From Lentzea albida (GTDB taxonomy: Bacteria; Actinomycetota; Actinomycetes; Mycobacteriales; Pseudonocardiaceae): a DNA stretch of 64,000 nt. The DNA is taken from assembly GCF_900111005.1 (NCBI RefSeq), contig NZ_FOFV01000003.1, positions 62,001 to 126,000 of the forward strand, given 5' to 3'. Each line of letters opens with the position of its first letter. Positions within the stretch are counted from its first letter, which is position 1. The position numbers and the translations under genes are program-made. Below the pieces are notes generated by a model. It did no database searches and was not told the DNA's origin. It was given only the letters and a program-made list of their open reading frames with translations. Positions 37,390-44,811 of this stretch are shown here, one piece after another.

Positions 37390-37865
37390 TGCGCGTAGGC
37401 ATCACCGGCCACACCAACCTGGTCCCCGAGTGCGTCCCGGCGGTCCAGGCGGCGATCACCGAAACCCTCAGGTCCCTGGGCGGCACCCTGGTGGGCGTGA
37501 CGTGCCTCGCACCGGGCGCCGACCAGATCTTCGCCAGAGCCGTCCTGGAACTGGGCGGCGAGGTGGAGGTGGTCCTCCCGGCCCTGGACTACCGCGACCG
37601 CCTGAAACCACACCAGGTGGCCGACTACGACGAACTGCGCGCCGCCGCCACGGTGGTCAGCGTCCTGCCGCACATGTCGAGCGGCCGCCTGGCCTACGTG
37701 GCCGCCAACGAACGCATGCTCGCCTCCGTCGAGGTGCTGGTGGCGGTGTGGGACGGCGTGCCGGCGCAGGGGAAGGGCGGCACGGCGGACGTGGTGGAGC
37801 AGGCCCGCGCCTCGGGCGTGCCGATCGAGGTGGTGTGGCCTCCGGAGGCCCGCAGGAAGTCGTGA
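37389..37865 (+). CDS. SLOG-type Rossmann nucleotide-binding protein
   Basis: 158 residues with the LOG/SLOG layout: MRVGITGHTNL at the start, LAPGADQIFARAVLELGG for the phosphate-binding loop, RLAYVAANERMLASVEVLVAVWDG and GGTADVVEQARASGVPIEVVWP. SLOG domains bind or process nucleotide derivatives and are often sensors or effectors in stress and anti-phage systems. It is coupled to the XRE regulator by a one-base overlap. Whether it makes the signal or senses it cannot be read from the sequence. Confidence 0.75.
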   Translation: MRVGITGHTNLVPECVPAVQAAITETLRSLGGTLVGVTCLAPGADQIFARAVLELGGEVEVVLPALDYRDRLKPHQVADYDELRAAATVVSVLPHMSSGRLAYVAANERMLASVEVLVAVWDGVPAQGKGGTADVVEQARASGVPIEVVWPPEARRKS

Positions 37866-38452
37866 CGGCGAGCCGCGCGCGCCTGGGGTGGGAGAGCGCG
37901 GAGTGGGGTGAGCGGGCGGCAACAAGCGGAGCAGGCTCGGGTGGAGCACCTGATGGCCGCGACGCCGAAGGCGAGCCGGACGATTGCCGCGATGCCGCAG
38001 GCGAGCCGTCTTCAGCAAAGAGGTACCGGCGGTGGGGTCCCATCACGAGTCGCGCCACAGCTCTTGCTGCACCTGAGGGGTGGGGTCAAGTCGACACGCT
38101 TTTCGTCGACTTGACCCCACCCCTCAGGTGTGGCCCGCTCTTGGTGCGGCTTGGGATGGGACCCCACCGCCACCGCAACCCTCAACGCAACAGGCAGCCG
38201 CCCAAAGCAGCAGGCGTGCCATCAACCTGCCCGCGGCGCTACCCCCTGATCAGATTGCCGGGGTCTGGGGCAGAGCCCCAGGGGAAGCACGCAAGGCGAC
38301 CAGGCCGCCCGCAAAACAACCACCCGCACAAGCCGCGCCCCGCAAACCAGCCCACCCCCACTAGGCCGAGCGAGGGAAGTTCGTCGGCAACCGGACCAAC
38401 TCCCCTCCCACCCCCTAGCCCCACCCCCGACCCTTGATCACGATTTCGGGGC
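37866..38452. other. 587-base spacer with long inverted repeat and short hairpin
   Basis: No supported gene. It holds the nested inverted repeat at 38028-38171 and a small hairpin, CTGGGGC-AGA-GCCCCAG (38265-38281), of a type scattered between genes in actinomycetes. Open frames across it are shadow-like, Pro/Arg-rich and without ribosome sites. Confidence 0.6.
38028..38171. repeat. Nested long inverted repeat (144 bases)
   Basis: Inner perfect arms of 25 bases (38071-38095 and 38105-38129, nine-base loop) sit inside outer perfect arms of 17 bases (38028-38044 and 38155-38171). The intervening 25-26 bases on each side are partly complementary. As RNA it would fold into one long rod. It could be a terminator for XRE-SLOG, a miniature mobile element or a small RNA. 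Confidence 0.85.
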
Positions 38453-38914
38453 ATGGCAGCCGATCCGTTCGCCCGCCTGGCCGACCGCCAGCAGTCCCTG
38501 CGAACAGCCCTGCGAGCCCTCCAAGCGGCCGGCCCCGGCAGCCCCGACTTCCCCGCCCTCCTCACCACCACGAACGACGAGGTGGAAGCGGTGATGCAGG
38601 CCCGCAGGGACGTCGAGGCGGCCCGGCTCACCACCCCGAACCGCGCGATCGCCGCGGGGACCACGGCCGCGGCCCTGATCGTCGCCGTCGGGTGGTTCGA
38701 CGCCTGGTCGCTGCTGTCCCTGCTCGTCGCGGTGGCCACGGCCGCCTCGGTCCTCGTGGATCCCGCCGGGCGCCGGCTGTGGGAGCCCCGGGCCCGCACG
38801 ACCGTCATCACCGCGGCCCTCGCCGCCACCCTCCTGACCCCGCTGCTCCACGGCTGGGCGACACTCATCACCGCGGCGGGCATCGCCTGGTGGGCCTGGA
38901 GGACGCAACGGTGA
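38453..38914 (+). CDS. Small protein with two membrane helices (unknown function)
   Basis: 153 residues: an N-terminal soluble helical part (DPFARLADRQQSLRTALRAL...), then two or three hydrophobic stretches (about 68-100 and 118-146) separated by a short basic loop. No family recognised. GGGG lies just before ATG 38453. The last codon overlaps the next start (GTGA), so it forms a coupled pair with the coiled-coil protein. Confidence 0.7.
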   Translation: MAADPFARLADRQQSLRTALRALQAAGPGSPDFPALLTTTNDEVEAVMQARRDVEAARLTTPNRAIAAGTTAAALIVAVGWFDAWSLLSLLVAVATAASVLVDPAGRRLWEPRARTTVITAALAATLLTPLLHGWATLITAAGIAWWAWRTQR

Positions 38915-39768
38915 ACATCGACCCGGTCAAGGCGTTGGAAGGCAAGGTCGAGCGCCTCGGCAAGGACCTGAAGGCGCTGGACTCCCGCCTCGAGAACGCC
39001 CAGACCGACGCGGCGCACGAGCAGCTCGGGCTGTCGAACCAGCTCAAGGACACCACCCGCAAGCTCGGCAGGACGAACGACCGGGTCACCGAACTGGCCG
39101 AGAGCGTGCACCGGCTGGAACGGCTCCTGGTGGCGCTCAACCGGAAGGTCCGGGCCGGCGAGACGCGCAAGGCCGACTTCGGGAACTGGCCGGAGATCGA
39201 GAAGAAGGAACTGGCCAAGATCTTCCAGGGCCAGGAGGCCTACTCGCGCAAGACCTTCACGCCTCAGGAGGCCAAGGACACGCGCAAGGCCATCGCCGAG
39301 TACGACCGGAGGGCGCACGAGGCGATCGAGGCCGCCGAGTCGTTGACGCACCTGCCCGCCAACGCGGAATCGTTGTGGCGCAAGCACTACAAGCAGTGGC
39401 ATGCGATCACGGACAAACACAGGCCCGAGGTGCCGGACGACGACACGCACGCCAAGGACACCGCTGCCAAGTCGGCCGGCAACGAGGCCATCAAGCGCAC
39501 GCGTCAGCAGATCCGCGCGCGCATCGAGGACGCGGTGGCGAACGACCTGCTGTTCCCGGCGTGGTTCGAGAACGCGATGGGACCCGCCGCGCCACCTGGG
39601 CGGGCGGACGATTGGCTATACACCGCAACGGATGTCGTGTTGTACCGGCTGCTGCACGACGTGACGAGTCCGGCGGACGCGCTCGGGCCGGCACCCGCCG
39701 AGGACGGGCACCGCAAGACCCTGTACGACCGCCTGGTCAGCGAGTGCGCGGAGTACCGCAGGCCGTGA
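38911..39768 (+). CDS. Coiled-coil protein coupled to a 2-TM protein (unknown function)
   Basis: 285 residues. Residues about 5-85 are a heptad-rich coiled coil (ALEGKVERLGKDLKALDSRL and RVTELAESVHRLERLLVAL). The rest is helical and charged (EIEKKELAKIFQGQEAYSRK), ending with a more globular part (NDLLFPAWFENAMG, DDWLYTATDVVLYRLLHDV). No catalytic motif seen. Coupling to a membrane partner suggests a two-component membrane-anchored complex. No relatives recognised by eye. Confidence 0.7.
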   Translation: MNIDPVKALEGKVERLGKDLKALDSRLENAQTDAAHEQLGLSNQLKDTTRKLGRTNDRVTELAESVHRLERLLVALNRKVRAGETRKADFGNWPEIEKKELAKIFQGQEAYSRKTFTPQEAKDTRKAIAEYDRRAHEAIEAAESLTHLPANAESLWRKHYKQWHAITDKHRPEVPDDDTHAKDTAAKSAGNEAIKRTRQQIRARIEDAVANDLLFPAWFENAMGPAAPPGRADDWLYTATDVVLYRLLHDVTSPADALGPAPAEDGHRKTLYDRLVSECAEYRRP

Positions 39769-39772
39769 GCAG

Positions 39773-39799
39773 GCCCGGGCAGGGCGCCTCTGCCCGGGC
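39773..39799. terminator. Terminator between the coiled-coil gene and the S1 gene
   Basis: GCCCGGGCAG (39773-39782) pairs perfectly with CTGCCCGGGC (39790-39799), seven-base loop, between convergent genes. Confidence 0.85.
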
Positions 39800-39806
39800 A
39801 CTCACG

Positions 39807-39998
39807 TCACGCCAGCTCCAGGCTGAAACGCTGCTGCTCGACGTCCACCGCGAGCACCTTCACCTGCACCGAGGCACCGACCTCGGCCTGGCGGCCGTGC
39901 AGGAGCCCGTGTGCACCGGCGGGGTGCTCGACGAAGGAACCGAAGGGAACGGTCGAGACGACCTTCCCCGAGAAGACATCACCAACGTTGGGAAGCAT
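39807..39998 (-). CDS. Single S1-domain RNA-binding protein
   Basis: 63 residues making one S1/OB-fold domain: VGDVFSGKVVSTVPFGSFVEH, GAHGLLH, VGASVQVKVLAVDVEQQRFSLEL. Free-standing S1 proteins bind RNA and may affect translation or decay. The ribosome site is near perfect (AGGAGGTGAT, nine bases before ATG 39998), suggesting strong expression. It has 182 bases of spacer upstream, shared with the divergent WYL regulator. Confidence 0.82.
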   Translation of the reverse strand: MLPNVGDVFSGKVVSTVPFGSFVEHPAGAHGLLHGRQAEVGASVQVKVLAVDVEQQRFSLELA

Positions 39999-40150
39999 TG
40001 CGCATCACCTCCTCTCCCGTGCGCTTGTCCCAGAAGTGGACAGGCGCGGGGGTGGAGGGGCCCTGATCAAGTCAGGGCCGGGCAACCGTTCCGCTCACGG
40101 CACAAGGCCGACCCGGCAGTCATGACGGCAACCCTAGCCACCGCAGGCCG

Positions 40151-40173
40151 TTGTCCGCAATGGAATCTAGAAT
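40151..40173 (+). promoter_or_regulatory. DNA-damage-type promoter candidate of the WYL-sigma operon
   Basis: TTGTCCGCA (40151-40159), eight bases, TAGAAT (40168-40173), then seven bases to ATG 40181. The spacing and TTGTC word match the RecA-NDp pattern; the sixth base is C where A/G is usual and the last two bases differ. The transcript would be leaderless. Confidence 0.5.
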
Positions 40174-40180
40174 CCGTCAC

Positions 40181-41143
40181 ATGCTGGAGACGTCCGCACG
40201 GCTGCTGAAGCTGCTGTCCCTGTTGCAGGTGCGGCGGGACTGGACGGGCCCGGAGCTCGCGGACAGGCTGAGCGTGGACGTGCGCACGATCCGCCGCGAC
40301 GTCGACAAGTTGCGCAGCCTCGGTTACCCCGTCACGTCGCTGCCCGGCGCGACCGGCGGGTACCAGCTCGGCGCGGGCGCGGAACTGCCGCCGCTGCTGC
40401 TCGACGACGACGAGGCGGTCGCCGTCGCGGTCGGGCTCCGCACGGCGGCGAACGGCAGCATCGCGGGCATCGAGGAGACGTCGGTGCGCGCTCTCACGAA
40501 GCTCGAACAGGTTCTGCCGTCCCGGCTTCGCCGTCGCGTGCAGGCGCTCCAGACGCACACCACTCCTCTGACGGCGGCCGGCCCGACGGTCGACCCGGAG
40601 ACGCTCACGATCATCGCCGCCGCCTGCCGCGACCACCAGCAGCTGCGGTTCACCTACGCCTCGACGCACGGCGAACCCGCGAAACGGCTCGCCGAACCGC
40701 AGGGTCTCGTGCACACCGGCCGCCGCTGGTACCTCGTCGCGTGGGACGTGTCCAAAGAGGACTGGCGAACGTTCCGGGTGGACCGGATCACCGGCCACCC
40801 GACCCTCGCCGCGCGCTTCACACCGCGCGAACCGCCCGCGGAGTCGTTGGGGGAGTTCGTCTCCCGGCAGATCTCGTCCAACGTCTACACCTACCAGGCC
40901 GTGCTGAGGATCCACGCGCCGCTGCAGGTCGTCGCCGAACGCACGTCGCCGATGTCGGTGTCGCTGGAACCGGTCGACGACACGTCCTGCCTGATGCGCA
41001 CGGGCGCCGAGGCGCTCGACCGGATCGTGTTCTACCTGCTGTACCTGGACCTCGACTTCGAGATCCTGGAACCGCAACGGCTCAGGGACCACGTGGGTAC
41101 GCTCATCACCCGGCTGCAGAAGTCGATCGGAGCGCAGGCATGA
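40181..41143 (+). CDS. WYL-domain transcriptional regulator (YafY/PafC-like)
   Basis: 320 residues. N-terminal HTH_11 winged helix (LLSLLQVRRDWTGPELADRL, then VDVRTIRRDVDKLRSLGYPV), followed by a WYL domain (RRWYLVAWDVSKEDWRTFRVDRI) and a C-terminal WCX-type extension. WYL regulators often respond to nucleic acid fragments or DNA damage; PafBC is the best known. The ATG lies seven bases after a good -10, with no ribosome site. Its stop overlaps the sigma factor start (ATGA), so the pair is coupled. Confidence 0.87.
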   Translation: MLETSARLLKLLSLLQVRRDWTGPELADRLSVDVRTIRRDVDKLRSLGYPVTSLPGATGGYQLGAGAELPPLLLDDDEAVAVAVGLRTAANGSIAGIEETSVRALTKLEQVLPSRLRRRVQALQTHTTPLTAAGPTVDPETLTIIAAACRDHQQLRFTYASTHGEPAKRLAEPQGLVHTGRRWYLVAWDVSKEDWRTFRVDRITGHPTLAARFTPREPPAESLGEFVSRQISSNVYTYQAVLRIHAPLQVVAERTSPMSVSLEPVDDTSCLMRTGAEALDRIVFYLLYLDLDFEILEPQRLRDHVGTLITRLQKSIGAQA

Positions 41144-42060
41144 CAGTGGACTTCGAGACCGCCGCGGACCCGTTCCGGCGCGAGCTCCTCGCGCACTGCT
41201 ACCGGATGCTCGGCTCGCTGCACGACGCCGAGGACCTGGTGCAGGAGACGTACCTGCGGGCGTGGAAGGCGTACGACAGGTTCGAGGGCCGGTCGTCCGT
41301 GCGCACCTGGCTGTACCGGATCGCGACGAACGCCTGCCTCACCGCGCTGGACGGCAAGGCCAAGCGCCCCTTGCCGTTCGGGCTCGGCACGGAGAGCGCC
41401 ACCGAGACCGACCCGCTCACGCAGGACCACGAGGTCCCGTGGCTGGAGCCGTTCCCGACGGACCCGGCCGCGATCGTCACCGAACGCGAGTCGACGCGGC
41501 TGGCGTTCGTCGCGGCACTGCAACACCTGCCGCCACGGCAACGCGCCGTGCTCGTCCTGCGCGACGTCCTGAGGCTGAGCGCCGCCGAGACCGCCGACGA
41601 GCTGGAGATGACGGTCGCGGCCGTCAACAGCGCGCTGCAACGAGCGCACGCGCAGCTCAAGGACCTCACCGAGGACGAGGTCGTCGAACCGGCGGACGCC
41701 AAGGCGTTGCTCGACCGGTGGGTGAAAGCGTTCGAGGCCAAGGACATCCCGGCGATCATCGGCATGTTCGCGGAGGACGTCGTCTGGGAGATGCCGCCGT
41801 TCCCGCAGTTCTACCGCGGCCCGGCGATGGTCGCGTGGCACCTCGAGAACCAGTGCCCGGCGGTCCCGCACGGCGCCAGGATGATCGCCACCGAGGCCGG
41901 CGGCCAGCCCGCCTTCGGCCTCTACCTGCGGGCCGAGGACGGCGTGTTCCGCCCGTTCAACCTCCAGGTGCTGGAGATCGGGCAAGGCCGGATCACGCGC
42001 GTGTCGTCGTTCTTCGACCTCACCCTGTTCCCGGGCTTCGGGCTGCCTGCGACCGCCTGA
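41140..42060 (+). CDS. ECF sigma factor, SigG/SigX5-like, with SnoaL-like C-terminus
   Basis: 306 residues. Region 2 has ELLAHCYRMLGSLHDAEDLVQETYLRAW in parts (HCYRMLGSLHDAEDLVQE) and FEGRSSVRTWLYRIATNACL; region 4 has LPPRQRAVLVLRDVLRLSAAE. A SnoaL-like domain (about 195-306: WVKAFEAKDIPAIIGMFAED) replaces a separate anti-sigma factor, as in SigG and SigJ-type factors. It resembles M. tuberculosis SigG, itself reported as DNA-damage-inducible. Coupled to the WYL regulator; its target promoters are unknown. Confidence 0.88.
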   Translation: MTVDFETAADPFRRELLAHCYRMLGSLHDAEDLVQETYLRAWKAYDRFEGRSSVRTWLYRIATNACLTALDGKAKRPLPFGLGTESATETDPLTQDHEVPWLEPFPTDPAAIVTERESTRLAFVAALQHLPPRQRAVLVLRDVLRLSAAETADELEMTVAAVNSALQRAHAQLKDLTEDEVVEPADAKALLDRWVKAFEAKDIPAIIGMFAEDVVWEMPPFPQFYRGPAMVAWHLENQCPAVPHGARMIATEAGGQPAFGLYLRAEDGVFRPFNLQVLEIGQGRITRVSSFFDLTLFPGFGLPATA

Positions 42061-42094
42061 AAACCTCGGACACCGATGTGTAGCCTTGCTAACC

Positions 42095-42814
42095 ATGTCC
42101 TGGGGGTTGCTGGCGGTCGCGGGCCTGGTCGTCGCGTGCGGAGGATTGCTGCAGGGGTTGATCGGCTTCGGCTTGGCGCTGATCGCCGTGCCGCTGCTCG
42201 CCCTGCTGGACCCGGCACTGGTCCCGGTTCCGGTCCTGGTCATCGCCTGCGCGCACGCGATGATGTCGCTCGCCAGGGAGTTCGGCCACGTCGACTGGCG
42301 CGGCGTCGGCTGGGCGATGCTCGGCCGCCTGCCGGGCACGGCCGTCGGCATCTGGATCGTCAACGCGCTCGACCCGCGTAGCTTCGGCATCGTCGTCGGG
42401 GCCGCGGTGCTGGCGTGCGTGCTGCTGTCGATCACGTCCTGGCGCCCGCACCCGACACCGCCGTCACTGGTCACGGCGGGCGTGGCGAGCGGCTCGTTCG
42501 GTACGGCCACGTCGATCGGCGGGCCGATGGTCGCGTTGCTCTACCAGAACCAGGCCGGGCCGCAGGTGCGGGCGACGCTGGCGGCGTTCTTCGTGCTCGG
42601 CTCGGGCGCCTCGCTCGCCGGGCTGGGCGCCACCGGCAACGTGACGGCGCACCAGCTGTGGAGCGGCGTGCTGCTGATCCCGTTCCTGGTGGCCGGGTTC
42701 CTGCTGTCCGGGCCGTTGCGGACGAGGCTCGACGGCAACGGGATGCGGACGCCGACGCTGGTCGTGTCGGGGGCGAGCGCGGTGGTGCTGATCGTGCGGA
42801 GCGTGCTGTCGTGA
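42095..42814 (+). CDS. TauE/SafE-family permease
   Basis: 239 residues with about seven to eight hydrophobic helices. GLLQGLIGFGLALIAVPLLA and GVASGSFGTATSIGGPMVAL are the two repeated TauE/SafE halves. Such proteins export sulfite or organosulfonates; the substrate cannot be inferred here. ATG 42095 lies eight bases after TAGCCT (42081-42086), so the transcript may be leaderless. The stop overlaps the next gene. Confidence 0.85.
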   Translation: MSWGLLAVAGLVVACGGLLQGLIGFGLALIAVPLLALLDPALVPVPVLVIACAHAMMSLAREFGHVDWRGVGWAMLGRLPGTAVGIWIVNALDPRSFGIVVGAAVLACVLLSITSWRPHPTPPSLVTAGVASGSFGTATSIGGPMVALLYQNQAGPQVRATLAAFFVLGSGASLAGLGATGNVTAHQLWSGVLLIPFLVAGFLLSGPLRTRLDGNGMRTPTLVVSGASAVVLIVRSVLS

Positions 42815-43143
42815 AGGTCCGCTGGTGGGCGGTGCTGGGAATCGGTTCGCTCGCGGCGCTGACCGCGTACGTGCACGCGCCGGTCCAGGAGTTGAGGGGC
42901 CTGGAGGACCTGTGCGCGCAACCCGGTGCGCGCTGTGGCTCCCAGCCCGGCTGGTACACGGGTCAGGAGAGCTACGAGACGCTGCGCGGGGTCGAGATGA
43001 GCGCCCGGCTGCCCGGAGTCGAGGTGGTGTACGACCACCGGCTGTTCTGGGCGTTGGTGGTGGTGACGCTCGTGTGGACCGCGGTGGCGGCGCTGCGCGA
43101 GCACCGCCACCGCTTCCGGCGAGGGGATCAGGCGAACGGCTGA
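42811..43143 (+). CDS. Small membrane protein with two helices and an outside cysteine loop
   Basis: 110 residues: helix 1 (about 4-22), an outside loop of about 55 residues with two cysteines (LCAQPGARCGSQPGW), helix 2 (about 80-95) and a basic tail (REHRHRFRRG). No family recognised. Coupled to the TauE gene by GTGA, so it may be an accessory subunit. Its last 16 bases overlap the convergent hydrolase gene. Confidence 0.65.
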   Translation: MKVRWWAVLGIGSLAALTAYVHAPVQELRGLEDLCAQPGARCGSQPGWYTGQESYETLRGVEMSARLPGVEVVYDHRLFWALVVVTLVWTAVAALREHRHRFRRGDQANG

Positions 43144-44732
43144 ACGTTCGGCTGGAACACCTGCCCGTCCTCCGGCGCCACCAGGTCCACCAGGTACTTC
43201 GCGACCGCCGCGTCCGTCGCGGCCGAGCGGCCCAGGATGCAGTGCCCGAACGCGTCCACGCTGATCAGCCGCGCGTTGCCGAGCTGCTTGGCCATGCGCT
43301 GCGCGAAGAGGTACTGCGTGGCGGGGTCGTAGTAGTTGCCGACCACGACGATCGGGTTCTTCGTCTTCTTGTTCCACGGGCCGATCCAGCGGTCCGGGTG
43401 GCGCGTCGGCCACGTCGCACACGTCAGCAGGTCCGAGGCGGCCTGGTAGCGGCCGAACGTCGGCGACTCCTTCTCCCACTTCGCCGCGGTGGCGGCCCAG
43501 GTGCGGGTGGTGCGGGAGAACGGCTTGTCGGTGCAGTTGACGCCGTAGTACGAGTCGTCCGCCGTGTACGGGGTGTCGGGCAGCGGGTCGACGTCGAAGC
43601 GGCCGGCGCCGTTGTTCAGCGGCTCGGCGAGCTCCACAGTGGACTGGACGCTCATGGTCGCGAGGGACGGGTTCAGCGCCGTGTGGACGCTCTGCAACCA
43701 CGCGGCGAGGGGCGCGATCCTGGCGATCGAGTACAGGTCGCCCGCCACGCGGCCCACGACGTCGGCCAGCGTCACCTGCGTGCCGTTCGGCAGGGTCGCC
43801 GGGCCCTTGGCCAGCGCGGCCTTGAGGGCCTCGAACTTGCCGCGGGCGTCACCGGCGAACGCGCACTTGGCCACACCGGCGGAGTCGCAGCGCTTCAGCA
43901 TGGCGTCGAGGGCGATCTCGAAGCCGCGGGCGCGCTCGCGGTCGTACTGCGCGCCGTCGGTCAGGCGCAGGCGCGGGTCCACGTTGCCGTCGATCACCAT
44001 GGCGCGGGTGCGCGACGGGAAGATGTTCGCGTACGTCGAGCCCAGCAGGGTGCCGTAGGAGAAGCCGACGAAGTTGAGCTGGGCGTCGCCCACGGCCTCG
44101 CGCATGATGTCGAGGTCGCGCGCGACGGCCTCGGTCGACATGTGGTTGAGCAGCGGACCGGCGTTGATCTTGCAGTAGTCCGTGTAGGCCTTGGACTGCT
44201 TGATGGAGCTCGCGATCTCGGCCTGCGTGATGGGCAGCGAGAACCAGCCGTCGTTGACGGCGGCGGCCTCCTCCTGGGTGCGGAAGCAGCGCATCGGGGC
44301 GCTGCGGGCCACGCCGCGCGGGTCGAAGCCGACGATGTCGAACCGGTCCAGCACCGCGGGCTGGAAGTAGTTCTTCGCGATGGCGCCGCGGATGAGGCCG
44401 GACCCGCCGGGGCCGCCGGGGTTGAGGAAGATCGAACCGATCTTGCGCGCCGGGTCGTTGGCGGGGCGCTTCATCATGGCGATGCCGGTCTTCTCCCCGC
44501 GCGGGCGCGAGTGGTCGACGGGCACTTCCTGCGTGGCGCACGAGAGCCGTGCGCGTTCCTCGGGCGTCACGGTGGACGGAAGGGTGGCGAGCACGTCGGC
44601 CGCGCACTGCCCCCAGGCAGCGGGTCTGACGGAGGGTGCGGGCTCGGCCGAGGCCGAACCCGCACCGGAGACGATGGTGCCGAGCACGAGCGCGCTCGCG
44701 AGCACCACACGCAAAGAAGAGGATGACGTCAC
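43128..44732 (-). CDS. Secreted alpha/beta hydrolase (tripeptidyl-peptidase-like), copy 1
   Basis: 534 residues with a signal peptide (about 1-30). NPGGPGGSG forms the oxyanion loop, FDPRGVARS follows, nucleophile Ser in GFSYGTLLGS, and the C-terminal TAP-like part has VVVGNYYDPATQY and DAFGHCILG with the catalytic Asp/His. This is the actinomycete SlpD/tripeptidyl aminopeptidase family. GAGG seven bases before GTG 44732. A close paralog lies immediately upstream in tandem. Confidence 0.9.
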   Translation of the reverse strand: MTSSSSLRVVLASALVLGTIVSGAGSASAEPAPSVRPAAWGQCAADVLATLPSTVTPEERARLSCATQEVPVDHSRPRGEKTGIAMMKRPANDPARKIGSIFLNPGGPGGSGLIRGAIAKNYFQPAVLDRFDIVGFDPRGVARSAPMRCFRTQEEAAAVNDGWFSLPITQAEIASSIKQSKAYTDYCKINAGPLLNHMSTEAVARDLDIMREAVGDAQLNFVGFSYGTLLGSTYANIFPSRTRAMVIDGNVDPRLRLTDGAQYDRERARGFEIALDAMLKRCDSAGVAKCAFAGDARGKFEALKAALAKGPATLPNGTQVTLADVVGRVAGDLYSIARIAPLAAWLQSVHTALNPSLATMSVQSTVELAEPLNNGAGRFDVDPLPDTPYTADDSYYGVNCTDKPFSRTTRTWAATAAKWEKESPTFGRYQAASDLLTCATWPTRHPDRWIGPWNKKTKNPIVVVGNYYDPATQYLFAQRMAKQLGNARLISVDAFGHCILGRSAATDAAVAKYLVDLVAPEDGQVFQPNVQPFA

Positions 44733-44742
44733 GGATGCACCT

Positions 44743-44787
44743 CATCACCGAGCGTGCACCGTTTGTACCCGCCTATCGTCGGGTTGT
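44743..44787 (-). promoter_or_regulatory. Promoter/operator block conserved between the two hydrolase genes (copy 1)
   Basis: 45 bases matching 46421-46465 at 41 positions, at the same distance from each gene start. It contains the palindrome GTGCAC and the word CGATAGGCGGGTACA-like core on the minus strand. Flanking bases diverge at once, so the block is probably under selection. Confidence 0.6.
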
Positions 44788-44811
44788 CCGGCGACAGGCG
44801 GGCACCGGTGG

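Noticed and set aside
37866-38437. Open frames covering the spacer after the SLOG gene
   Set aside because: Interrupted by the long inverted repeat, Pro/Arg-rich, no ribosome sites, and differing frames on both strands.
42061-42086. Fourth DNA-damage-type promoter ahead of TauE
   Set aside because: TCGGAC and TAGCCT are present but the spacer is nine bases and the TTGTC word is missing; only the -10 was kept.
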